DNA from: Litoditis marina
Lineage: Eukaryota > Nematoda > Chromadorea > Rhabditida > Rhabditidae
Assembly: GCA_964036275.1 (NCBI GenBank)
Contig: OZ038433.1
Span: 8,907,048 to 8,971,047 of the forward strand
Direction: 5' to 3'
Length of the DNA stretch: 64,000 nt
The notes below the pieces were generated by a model that was not told the origin of the DNA, did no database searches, and saw only the letters and a program-made list of their open reading frames with translations. This document shows positions 33,701 to 44,095 of this stretch, in pieces. Each line of letters starts with the position of its first letter. Position 1 is the stretch's first letter. The translations under genes were made by a program, and so were the position numbers.

Positions 33701-36542
33701 CGACACAGCACAAAATCGTACATATACTAGGCATAAACTACGTGTAACGTGAAGACAATAAATCGCGTTTTCCGTGAATGCGCATGTGACTAGTTCGACA
33801 TTTGCGTACAGTGAAATAACAGTCATGAATGACGATTGCGTTCCTAGCAATCCCAGACTATGTTGATCTATAGGAGGTCTAAACTGCGGTGAGAGCTCGA
33901 CTCAGCTTTGTGGAAAGTTCATACATGTACTCTAAGTCAATCGCACAGTCACGTGAAAGATGCAGAACTCAGAAACGTGCAATGACAAACTGCACGATGC
34001 TTCATTGAAATCCTCACCTTACATAACTATTCAATTTACTTCTAGTCTAGCTCTTAACTGAACTATCAAAAATGCCCCATCTGAATAATGAATTTGCAGC
34101 GTATCTCTGACCTTCTCGTTGGTTTCTGGCCTTCTCTTGACGGATCTTTGCCGAAAGATGAGCCAGCCTGTGGATATAGGTAGGTATCCATGGCGAACGT
34201 CTTCCTCAAAAGGACACTATGCATAGTAGATGGTCAGACGAGTTGTAGTTTTATCGGCACATACAACAGGGAATTGAACACAAAATACGCAGGAAAAAAC
34301 GTTACATGACGTACATATCGACAACTAAACATTACATGCGCAATGGAAAACTGAACAATTAAATGAGTCAGAATCAAATTTCAAATGAAAAATAGAGCTA
34401 TAATCCGTTTATAAGTGACCGAGGTGTTGTGTACTTATTAGAAAACTCAATATACTACTTTTTCTAAGATTCATCGAAATTCTGTAATTTTTTTTCAGAA
34501 ACGAGCGGTGCGACTACACTCTGATAATAATCAGTATAACTCTACTCTGTCTCCTGTTTCTCGGACTGTGTTCTGCATTTCTCGTCTACAGATTCTTGTT
34601 AGTTTTTCCATTCATACTATTTCTCAAAAAAACGTTAACAATAGAAAAACGACGGTCTTCTTGTTGCACTTGAAACATTTCAATCATATAGCATTAGAAA
34701 GTTTGTTGCGCACAGACTCCAATAACTTTATACAAATCGATGGGAAAACGAATCCCTACGATATGTATGTTGCCAAGTCTACAACAAGATCATAAAGCAG
34801 GTCCCTGCTCTAACAATATGAATGACAACTGAGAGAAGAAGTAGTTAATAGTTTAGTGAAGATATAGAATGAACCTCTGCCGATGCAGTTGCTGACCGTA
34901 CTTTGTTTCCAGTGAGCGCAGATCTCTGGAGAAAACGCCCTGGAGAGTATACACACACGATTTCAGAATTATAAGCGAAGACGAAGTGAAATCGATGGTT
35001 AGTCAATTCTTTCTGAAAACATCAATTTCAGAGGGATCATGACATTTCATTGAGCAGCAGAAAAAATAGTAATCACACTTACAATAGCAAAATTACACTT
35101 GCTACATTTGTTGATTTACCTTTACATGTGGGTTGTGTCCTGAACTACAGAGATCCTAATTTTCAACTGAATAGTAACATGAAAAAACAAAACTATAAAT
35201 TAACAGTCACCTTTTGTGATATGATAATTCACACCTACGAGTCATTTCAGTTGTCCATCGGGTCCACGAAGACAAAAATGTCGAATATGAGCTCCTTTGT
35301 CAAGGTGAGACCGAGTTTAAAAACTTTCAGATTTTGTTCATCCAACCTTATCGCAGGCAGACATTTGAAAAAACGTACCAGTTATTACGTAATCAATTAA
35401 CATTTATAAACTTGCGGCACACCGCCCGGCCTTTTTTGTGTTCTAAATACATGAAGCGATTCAACTGTTCTTAAGCCCAGTGAATGTATTCAGTTGAGAG
35501 TCCGACAAGAAGAAGATCAATTAAATGTTTTACTTTAGCATCACGCTGTACTGGGTACAAACACCCATGCCTCGTTCCACGTCTATCCTCAACGACGTCC
35601 AGTCACATTCGGCAGACAGGACAAAATGCTTCTAGCTCAGGTATGGTCCCCGTTTTATATGCATAAAATAGATAATAAAAAATTATTCCGTTCATCTTCT
35701 GTCATAAGCAAGCTACGAAATTGAGAGAGCATGGAGGTCAATGAGGCCGCAGACAGGCTATTATATTCTGCGTCTCTCTAATGAGCCCACTATCTCGACC
35801 AGGCCGCTGAAAGGTGACTCGCTAGTTGGCAAAGCAGTTTGACACATACAAAGATAAATGATATAACGAAGATTGTGTGATTAGTCTGAAAGTTTGCTCG
35901 CGTTCTCAGATGAAGCAGGTGGTTCACGACAACCTCAATCCTTTTCTGGGAATGGCGTTCAACGAAAACGAAGAACTCACCCTGCTGTGGAAGTTCTGTT
36001 CCAGAGGAACACTGCAGGTACGCAGGGGGTATTTAGTTTATGGCGCATAGGCAAACTCATAATTTTATTCCTATAGGTACTCGACTACATTTGGACCGTG
36101 TGTTTTTTGCTTTTCTTTTTCATAACTTGTGTGGCATCTAGACTAATGCCCGAAATATCACTTGTAACTGTGTCTGCAGTAACAGACTAGTATTGTAATA
36201 ATTTAATTTGAGAATTGCATGTATTTTTATAAATTTGATTAATGGGACGACAGGCCAAGTGTCTTGGTTCTAGTGTTCGTAGTTGAACACGGTAAAAAAT
36301 CATCATCTAATTCTAAAAGCATTATAATTTAACTCATAATTCAAATAAGATGACGAGTGAAAATGAAGACGGATTCCCCAAAATGATGGTATTTCAGTTA
36401 GTTATTTTGATTGTTGTTTCTACTACATTTAGCACAGAGAGAAACTTTCAGGACATCATCTACAACGACGAAGTCCAATTGGATGCGAAGTTCCACGGAG
36501 CCTTCGTTCGGGACGTCAGTCTGGTGAGTCCATAGCCGATTT

Positions 36543-36618
<76 letters not shown>

Positions 36619-39600
36619 AAGAGAGAGATAATGAAAGAGAGAGAAAGAGAGAGAAGAGAAAGAGAGAAAGAGGGAGAAGAGAGAGACAGAGAGAGAGAAG
36701 GGGGGGGGGGGAGACAACAAAACGAAAACAGAAGAGAAAGAGAATTATCCTGACTTCCAGGGACTTGAGTATCTTCACTCTTCCAATATTGGCTACCATG
36801 GCAGTCTGTCGCCCTGGGCATGTCTCATCGATCGAAATTGGATGGTCAAGTTAACTGATTACGGTGGGTGAAAAAGTTTTTGTTGTAAAAGCACACACGA
36901 TATCAGAGTGAAACTACAAACTACATTGTGTAGGCTCTTTCTATAAGGGTAATTACTGGAGCATATAGCAGATATGTTGGATTCGTTCACCCTAAACATA
37001 ACTGACTGCAAGTAAGTGTCCAAACCAGTATACCAGACCATCCCAGTGAGCAGGCCCGCACCTGATTCTGGCAACATCTACTTCTCCTATTAGTTATAGA
37101 ATCTAATAGAACACATTAGTTCATTTACGATTGAACACTTGACTCTCTTCCATCGACAGTCAGATATGGCACTCCAATCGGGTGAATGGAGGGAAAAATT
37201 AGAGAAAAGCGCTGACGTGAGATGTCGATGAACGATGATCGATAGACGGGTTCTTCAAAATGATGCGGAGCACGAGAGACGCAGACGTCCTATAGTCTGT
37301 CCCACCCACTTATAACCCTCTACAGTAATCTGCTAACACTTGCAGGTCAAAGTTTACTATATTAGCGTATTCAGAACGACTCAAAATGTTCATAGTGTCT
37401 TCTGCATGTTTACTACTACTAATTCTGAAAATTTGAAACCGAAGTAATGAGTTTTTCATCAGAAAACACCCCCTTGAATAATTGACGGATTACTGTAGGA
37501 GTACATCGATTGGTGAAATAGACTATACGAGCGTTAAGATTTGTATGCCTACAGTTTTCGAGTTTCTCAGGAATCGCGAATCCCCTGGAGAAGTGGGCGA
37601 AGCAGGGTTGCATCACCGTTGAGACCCTGAAGGAGGGAGAGGACAAGAGCGGGGCTGCCCAAAGAACAAGTCAGTTATAGTATTTTTCACACTTATGACT
37701 GCTTCTACAGTAAAATTACTTATTCGCCCAGGAAACCAGCCAGTTATTCTACATTTATTTATATTACAATGAAACTGAATCACGAATATTCCGAGTGGTG
37801 ATTCAAAATAATGAGGTTTTTAGTTCAGTCTGATTTTTAAAACAGAGAGCGATAACACAAAACTCATAATTCAAATAAGATGACGAGTGAAAATAGAAAA
37901 GAATCTCTTCAGGTATTCTGTATCAACCCCCGGAAACTTTGAAAAACCGAGAACAAAATCGAGGTCGTCGTATGGATCAGGTACAAATTGAACACAAACT
38001 CAAAGCTACACGAAATGAATACATTCAATATACTGTATTTCGCGAGGAAAGTTCATTAAACTCATTTCACCGTCGATCGAAATTCGTGACATATGGCGTG
38101 TGACGTGATCAAACTACAACGAAGATTCGGCTGTTTCCAATAAACTTGTGCTGCTCTTCCTATGAACATGAGGAATACTCATTGAACCGTGTATAGAGAA
38201 CATATTCGAATTATGTATGATAATTTTTTTCGATCGATGATTCGATAATGAATGATCGATGGTAGGTCAGGAACAGGCATGTATTATGATCACCGCCTTA
38301 TAACAAAGCGAGGCGAATGAATAAATATGTAGAAAAATATGTAAATTCGAACACCAGGCGATCCCAAAACAAAAAAAACACAAAACCGGAAACACAAAGT
38401 GGGGGCGAAATTGTCGTCATTCGGGATGACGAAAGGAGGCGGGTTAAACTCCGGAAACCCGGCTGGTTGACTCATGCATTATTGCTTTTGTGTTCTCTTA
38501 TGATATTATATTGTACGGTCGATTGGTTATAATGAATATGTATTTTAAAAGGTGTTGTGTTCTAACTTAAGAGAGTAAAGGAGATGGAGATCAGCATAGG
38601 TTACACGCTGATCTACCGCCGGTCATCACGTTCGAAGAATAACGACAAAAATTTGCTAAAGAATTTTCTGCTCTCAGACGTGGGTGCGGCAGTCCGCGGA
38701 TCGCCGCAAGATGGGTGACATCTACGCATTCGGGGTGGTCATGTACGAGATTCTCTTCCGCGAACTGCCCTTCCCCAAAGGAACCAACATCGATGGTAGG
38801 TCATGAACAGGCCTCGATTAGACAATGACCATCGTATACTGTATAAGACCTTTTTAGGGGTCCCTCCAAGTTGGTTCGTGATGTTTTTTAAAAGTTCACT
38901 GACAAGCTTATCTCGATTGTTCTCGTACTAGTCATAGTCCACATCATTCTTGATGATATTCCTACAGTACGTAATCGCCAACTTTCAGTTTCAATTTTGT
39001 TGAAGTTTATTTTCGAACACGTGATTAAACGAATTGGTTTCCTCATCACGTCCTAGTAGTATTGATGAGAAAAACATTTTGTCTAACGTTTCCTTGAAAC
39101 AAATCTTTGGCACTAGTTTCTAAATAAAATGTTATAGCGGTGTAGTTAGCTCCGCCACTCCTCTATGTTCTTTCTAATATTTTTGTTATCAGGACTTCGA
39201 TTGATTTATGTGCGTTTCAGAATTGATCGAGTACATTCAAGACGGAACGAAGTCATTTAGACCAACGATCAAGGACAAGTCGAATGTTCATCCGGATATC
39301 ATCGCACTTCTGTTGGACTGCTGGAACGAAAACCCCGAGATAAGACCCTCCATTAGAAGGGTTCGACTGAACACGGAGAGCTATCTGAAAGTGTAAGAAG
39401 ATACTGATAGAGAGGGTGGGGGGGGGGGGAGAGCATGAAAAAGAGACAGAGAAATCGGGCGAAGAAGGGAGATTTTAAGTGTGTTAGGGTATAGAATTGG
39501 GAAACAAGGGGATAGAATAGATCATACTTGTTCATTTGGACCACAAATAAAACTATGGCTTTTAACTTGAGACAGAAAAATATATTGATCTCATCTGTCT

Positions 39601-42505
39601 TACTACATGCTTGTTTCAGAAAAGGATCTCTGGTAGATCAAATGATGCGTATGATGGAGCAGTACGCGAACAATCTCGAGAAGTTGGTTCAGGAACGAAC
39701 GGGAATGTTGGAGGACGCCAATGTACGGGCAGACAAACTACTCGGCCAACTACTGCCCAAGTACGTAGAGTATTCATCTTAGTCTTAGGAGAAGAACAGT
39801 AACAGAATAGAATTATGTCTTCTTCACAGGCTTGCTAACACTTATCGTATAATGTTGAGAAACAGTCATTGTATAATAAAAGCGTCAGGAAGTTTGAGTG
39901 TACGTCAATTGTTGCATCTTTCGTATCTTAAACTTTATTCATTCATCACGTTTGTGTGAAATGCAATTCAAAGTTTATTTACAGATACGTTGCCAATGAG
40001 CTGAAAATGGGGCGCGCTGTGCCTCCGAAAACTTTTGAATCGGCTACTGTCATGTTCAGGTAGGAAATACTCGTGTGGCCGCGCTATACAATGTGCGAAC
40101 GGTGATTTTTTTCCTGAGTACGTATGCTAGAAGATCCCAGCACCTTCCTCCCATCCTGCGTCTCTCGCTCTGCCTTACTATTTGTGGTCTCTTACATCCC
40201 GGCGGAATGTAAGAGCAGAGAAATAGCGTATGTTTGAGGAGACGCAGGATGGGTTGAACGTGCCGGGATCTTCTAGCATACGTACCCAGGTAGGTCGGTG
40301 CTATAATGATAATTATACAAAAATTGGTTGCAGAGGTATTGAACATAACGAAATCGGAGAAAGTATATTGAAAACTAAAGGCATACGTTGAAAGGAAAAA
40401 TAAAAGCAATAAAAGCAAAAAGAAGGATAAATAAAAGCAGGCGTCAATCCACTAGTGGTATTTGTAGTTAGATCTCAGTACAGATTGATTAACCTCAAAT
40501 TTTTTTGATCATAAAGCAGCTGTTATATTGCAGTGACATAGTTGGTTTCACTACCATCTGCTCCTCTTCTACTTCCATTGAAGTGGTGAACATGTTGAAT
40601 GCCATCTACAGCAAGTTCGACGACGCCATCAACAGAAATCACGCGTACAAGGTAGAGGAACTACGAGTGTTTTCGTATTCCTCTCGCAATTCCGTATTAT
40701 CTTGCGATGGGTATTGGTTCGCGGGTTCTTTTGAAAACATTTCTCACAAAAAGTGTCATTAGATGAGACGAAACCGAGAAAGACACATACTTTGACCTTG
40801 GTAAAATGTCCGAAAGGGTCTATTCTGTAATGCCTCTTGATTAACCAAACAGTTTTTTTACTGTTTGGTTAATCAATTCTTGCCATTTTTGGCAAGAAAA
40901 TTATATGACTAATATAAGAATTTGTTCTGTGATAGGTGGAAACGATTGGAGATGCCTACATGGTTGTCTCCGGAATTCCGGAAGAGAACGGAAACCGCCA
41001 CATCATGCACATCTGCGACACGGCACTCGAACTTCAGACGGTGGGCATTTAAATATCACAAACCATTTATTACATCAGGTTGTGTCAATACAAAAAACGG
41101 CGATATGTCCCGAAAAACATGGTTTGTAGTGTTCTTGTGAAACTTTTTTGTCGGTGTGTATTCGTTGTATGTAGTGTAGATACAAAAGTTTGTATAATTT
41201 TTGTTCTACTTTCAGCTGCTGGTAACCTTCCAAATCCCTCATCGTAAAAGCGACAAACTGCGTATTCGTCTGGGAATCCATAGTGGAATGGTGGCTGCCG
41301 GAGTGGTTGGACTCAACGCTCCCAGATACTGTCTTTTCGGAGATACGGTAAGTTTTGTTTTTTTATGTTACGACGAATACCGTAGCAGCTCAACACGGAT
41401 TCGAATCTGCGAGAATTGGTTGGAAAGGGTTGCATGAGTGGTCTCTCCTATCCCTACGCTCCAACAGTATAGTATAGAAATCGCTCAACTTGGTTTCATA
41501 CTGAATAATCGTGTTCACAACATATTTCAGTAGCGAACTGTTTGTAATATAGTAAGTTTCGTAAACCTTTGTTACGTGGAAAACGAGCATTGGGTCCCTC
41601 ACCGTGTGCATGTTCCAGGTGAACATGGCCTCCCGCATGGAGTCTTCCGGTCTTCCGGAGAAAATTCAACTTTCAGAGGTGTCGAAGAAACTGCTGGACC
41701 GGTATTATCCGGAATATCAGCACACCAAGAGAGGCGTCACCGAGATAAAGGTTGGCCAAATACAGACTGAGAAAAGACTCCTACACTTTTTCATAATAGA
41801 AATGCTGGTTTCAAGAAAACTAAGGACAAATCAAGACTTTAAAAAAACTTCTCCGCATCATCACAAGTATTCCGCATGATCGAGTCCATCTACGGTTGAT
41901 CACGATATTATGTAAATTGTAACAATTATTCAAAATAAAGTGACAAACTGTGGCCGTATTTTGTAAGCTCAAATAGCCGGGTAAGCTATTTGAGCAAAAT
42001 TCAAATATTGTACTACAAACTACTCAATCACTTGTTCTGAAATTTATCTTGCTTGTATGTAAAACTAGCAAACACGCGCATAATTAGCAGAAAATTAAGT
42101 AAAATAATCGTAACCTGAAATGCTCAAATAGCTTACCCGGCTATTTGAGCTTACAAAATACGGTCACTGGTGGGATAGACCATACACAAAGTCAGTATCA
42201 CTATGAAAGTCAGTATTACTATTTAACAAAATATATTTGTGTCTTTAGGACGACTAGAACGTTTTGGATGTTAAAGTTATATGAATGTTCTCCGTAATGG
42301 ATGCACCATGTTATTCTACTATATATTTCATATAACTATATTACTATTACTACTATTTGTTATTATTGTCATTATAATACTTTTCTACTTGTAGGGAGGG
42401 GCTTCGGTGACCACCTATTGGCTAGAAGGGAAACGGAACATACAACAGGCGGCCGAGAACGAAGACGCAGACCGCAAAGCCGCCCTCACACAGCTCGGAT
42501 TCTAA
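27710..42505 (+). CDS. gcy: Receptor-type guanylate cyclase 2 (AFD-type GCY)
   Basis: Membrane guanylate cyclase making cGMP. Thirty-one exons join in frame into 1080 residues: signal peptide [13 protein letters not shown] (about 1-19), ectodomain to about 455, membrane span about 457-479, pseudokinase domain about 535-810, dimerisation helix about 810-855, cyclase domain about 860-1040, short tail ending TQLGF. The C-terminal TYWLEGK...QLGF pattern and the juxtamembrane [20 protein letters not shown] resemble C. elegans GCY-18 most (recalled resemblance, not a search). Intron 5 needs a GC donor (29354). Most intron positions match cyclase 1, but gene 2 lacks the intron inside exon 4 and has extra ones in the kinase-homology region. 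Introns are loaded with foldback elements and microsatellites. Confidence 0.93.
30906..31190. mobile_element. Poly-C/poly-G foldback element in intron 9 of cyclase 2
   Basis: The ends are related inverted sequences (ACCTTCGGGAAAATTGAAGT on the left, ACTACAATTCCCCAAAGGT on the right). The interior has long C runs on the left (about 30931-30973) and G runs on the right, with repeated GAAGT/ACTTC words between, so the element folds back on itself. No coding content. Confidence 0.6.
31871..32052. mobile_element. Foldback element with CTTAAAATACCGG arms
   Basis: The inverted arms contain GCAACTTAAAATACCGG (left, near 31888) and CCGGTATTTTAAGCTGC (right, near 32020). Inner arms GCCTGTA and TACAGGC extend the foldback, and the left arm is partly duplicated in tandem. 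It lies in intron 10 of cyclase 2. Confidence 0.65.
32153..32301. repeat. CT-rich microsatellite in intron 10 of cyclase 2
   Basis: An impure CTCT/TCTC run; no other content. Confidence 0.8.
32719..32914 (+). repeat. Dispersed repeat family F, copy 2
   Basis: Nearly identical to 4049-4245, so a recent transposition is likely. It lies in intron 11 of cyclase 2. Confidence 0.8.
33009..33284. mobile_element. GGTAACC foldback element, copy 2 (family A)
   Basis: About 276 bp, highly similar to 17232-17494. The ends are TAGGGTGAATTCTA-like on the left and TAGAATTGGCCC(TA) on the right. TAATG borders both sides but no clear 8-bp duplication is left. It shares intron 11 of cyclase 2 with the family F copy. 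Confidence 0.8.
33925..34065 (+). repeat. Dispersed intermediate repeat, copy 2 of 2
   Basis: Partner of 9595-9735. It lies in intron 12 of cyclase 2. Confidence 0.5.
34100..34597 (+). other. gcy: Cyclase 2: juxtamembrane and transmembrane exons
   Basis: Exons 34100-34179 and 34499-34597. They encode [27 protein letters not shown] and then the hydrophobic span [19 protein letters not shown]. In paralogue 1 this is a single exon, so one intron (34180-34498) was gained here or lost there. Confidence 0.9.
34913..39392 (+). other. gcy: Cyclase 2: kinase-homology domain exons
   Basis: Exons: 34913-34997, 35251-35304, 35539-35640, 35910-36017, 36452-36523, 36761-36863, 37571-37669, 37913-37980, 38678-38795, 39221-39392. 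Motifs: [136 protein letters not shown] is replaced by HGS and DFG by DYG, so it is a pseudokinase. Confidence 0.9.
36540..36715. repeat. GA microsatellite nearly filling intron 19 of cyclase 2
   Basis: About 175 bases of GAGAGA with AAAG interruptions and a terminal run of Gs, inside an intron of only 237 bases (36524-36760). It creates long Ser/Leu open frames on the minus strand that are not genes. Confidence 0.92.
40113..40290. mobile_element. Foldback element family E, copy 2
   Basis: Ends CCTGAGTACGTATGCTAG (left) and CTAGCATACGTACCCAGG (right), followed inward by GA.GATCCC.GCAC on both arms. It matches 14295-14443. It lies in intron 26 of cyclase 2. Confidence 0.8.
40837..40898. repeat. 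Two adjacent perfect hairpins in intron 27 of cyclase 2
   Basis: The first hairpin has a perfect 17-bp stem (TTGATTAACCAAACAGT and its complement) and a six-T loop. The second follows at once with a perfect 9-bp stem (TTCTTGCCA) and a TTTT loop. Short loops and perfect pairing make a microRNA precursor unlikely. Confidence 0.75.
41950..42166. mobile_element. Foldback element family B in the last intron of cyclase 2
   Basis: Terminal inverted repeats of about 46 bp start GTGGCCGTATTTTGTAAGC; the right end complements this with one or two differences. Each arm is itself palindromic (GCTCAAATAG...CTATTTGAGC). The centre is about 125 bp of AT-rich DNA without coding capacity. CTG occurs just outside both ends, a possible 3-bp target duplication. 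Confidence 0.82.
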
Positions 42506-42723
42506 CTTCACATCTTTTCCACTTTTCCATTTTTCATTGTTTCTATTTTCTCTTTTGTTATTTTTTTCCCATTTTCTTTCTTCTCCACTTTTCTCACTTT
42601 TTTGTATTCTTAACTTTGCACTTCTCTACGTTTCTACTTTTATGCTTTTCTAAGATAGTTTTCCTTGTTTCGTAATGCTTTTCTGTCCGGTTACAGTGAG
42701 ACTGCATGAAATTAGCGAAATAG

Positions 42724-42754
<31 letters not shown>

Positions 42755-43121
42755 CAGTGGATCATAAATGAAACGTAATAGATCACATTTTTCATTTAAT
42801 TACATTTTCGATGAAGATATATTTCTGTTATTTCACGAAAATTTGTAGATACACATGATTTATTACTGATTATATTTGATACAATAGTATCTACACAAAA
42901 CATACCCACATGGATAGAAATACTTAATTCGTAATACTTTTTATGATGATTTTGTAACTCCACTCAAATAGTAAGAGTAATATTAATAGAACTTGATGAT
43001 CCCTTGGTCTGCAGTGAAGAAAGTTAAAAAGATACAACCATTTACAAAAACTTTCAAATTTAGATTAATATAATTTTACGTAGTTTGTCAGGAAACTGGT
43101 CGGCGTGGTCTAATTTGTCGT
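42506..43121. other. Shared 3' intergenic gap of two convergent genes
   Basis: Cyclase 2 ends at 42505 and the minus-strand Kunitz/lustrin gene ends at 43122, so both 3' UTRs share about 616 bases. A pure AT repeat is at 42729-42754. A minus-strand AATAAA (42864-42859) could serve the minus-strand gene. No AATAAA was seen for cyclase 2. Confidence 0.6.
42729..42754. repeat. AT microsatellite
   Basis: An uninterrupted (AT)n run of about 26 bases. Confidence 0.9.
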
Positions 43122-44095
43122 CTATTGCTTTGAGCATATTCCATCTTTGGCTGTTTGACCCAAAGGACACGACCGGGCTGAAAATTTGAAGTTTGTCACA
43201 TTTTCAGTGGTGAAAATAAGGATTCAACATTAGGGAAACAGACCTTAAAAGATATATCATTATAAATTTGTTGTAGTTTGATATGCGAAAACATCAGTAC
43301 TAAAATCAAGGTGCCCAGATATTTCACTGTGACCTTACTAAGAGAAATAAAACTCACCGCAATGTTGAGATGTTTCTCCATTCTCTTCCCGTTCCACTTT
43401 AACCATGTAGGATGGGCAGGTTACTGTAACGAACGATCAGAATTTACTCAATTATAGACAACCCTATGGAACATAATAGATTTGAACCAAATCTGAAACA
43501 AATCTGAAAAATCTATCACAGTTCAAAATCACATAAATACTACCACATGGTGTGATGGAATAAATTCAATCGAAAACTGACTCTCAACTTCTCCTCTGAA
43601 CGAACTGTCTCTCACTGCCTCTACGGAACAACATTGATGCACCTGAATGAAGAACAAAAGTCAATACCCTTTTTTATTTTCAAATTTAGAGATAACTATT
43701 GATACTTTATTTGAGCAATGTTCAAACACATCTACATTCATCGTGTCAACATTTTGCTGATGGAAATGCTGTGAGCCCAAGGTGCTTGGTTTGAAAACGA
43801 AAATGCGACTTGGATTGTGTCGCCCGTGTATCATTGTAAGTGTCATAGGTAACCGATCTAGAACTGTAGTTCAATACAACATTATCTTTTCAAAATTTTC
43901 TCACACTCTTTTCATCTTTGTCCAACAAACGCGTTTAATACTGTAATAATATTCCATTAATAAAACTAACTACCTTCGTGGCAGTGTGTGGTAGACATAG
44001 ATATCCACTGGGACATCCCCTGTGTACGGGGTCACATTGTACTGGTTGTTGGGTGGAGGGGTAGAGCAGGGCCGAGCCACGGGCACATCCACCCC
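43122..44095 (-). other. C-terminal exons of the Kunitz/lustrin protein
   Basis: Exons 44095-43974, 43642-43582, 43423-43358 and 43177-43122. They encode a Pro/Val-rich stretch ([16 protein letters not shown]), [32 protein letters not shown], and the end [17 protein letters not shown] with a TAG stop at 43124-43122. The splice choice at 43581 (GTCAGT donor) is forced: it is the only one that avoids stops in the next two exons and keeps the cysteine spacing. Confidence 0.8.

Larger units (their letters stand above)
39620..42505 (+). other. gcy: Cyclase 2: dimerisation helix, cyclase domain and tail exons
   Basis: Exons: 39620-39760, 39985-40059, 40534-40651, 40936-41040, 41216-41347, 41619-41750, 42395-42505. 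The linker reads [20 protein letters not shown]. Both catalytic aspartates (SDIVGF; GDAY) and the guanine-selecting Glu and Cys ([14 protein letters not shown]) are present, so the enzyme should be active. The last exon gives [10 protein letters not shown], a polar helix and the end TQLGF, with a TAA stop at 42503-42505. Confidence 0.92.

Noticed and set aside
36398..36821. Minus-strand frames of more than 100 codons rich in Ser/Leu
   Set aside because: They translate the GA microsatellite in intron 19 of cyclase 2 and overlap its exons antisense.
38317..38532. 71-codon plus-strand frame inside intron 22 of cyclase 2
   Set aside because: No homology was recognised, it starts in AT-rich repeat-like DNA and lacks splice or promoter evidence.
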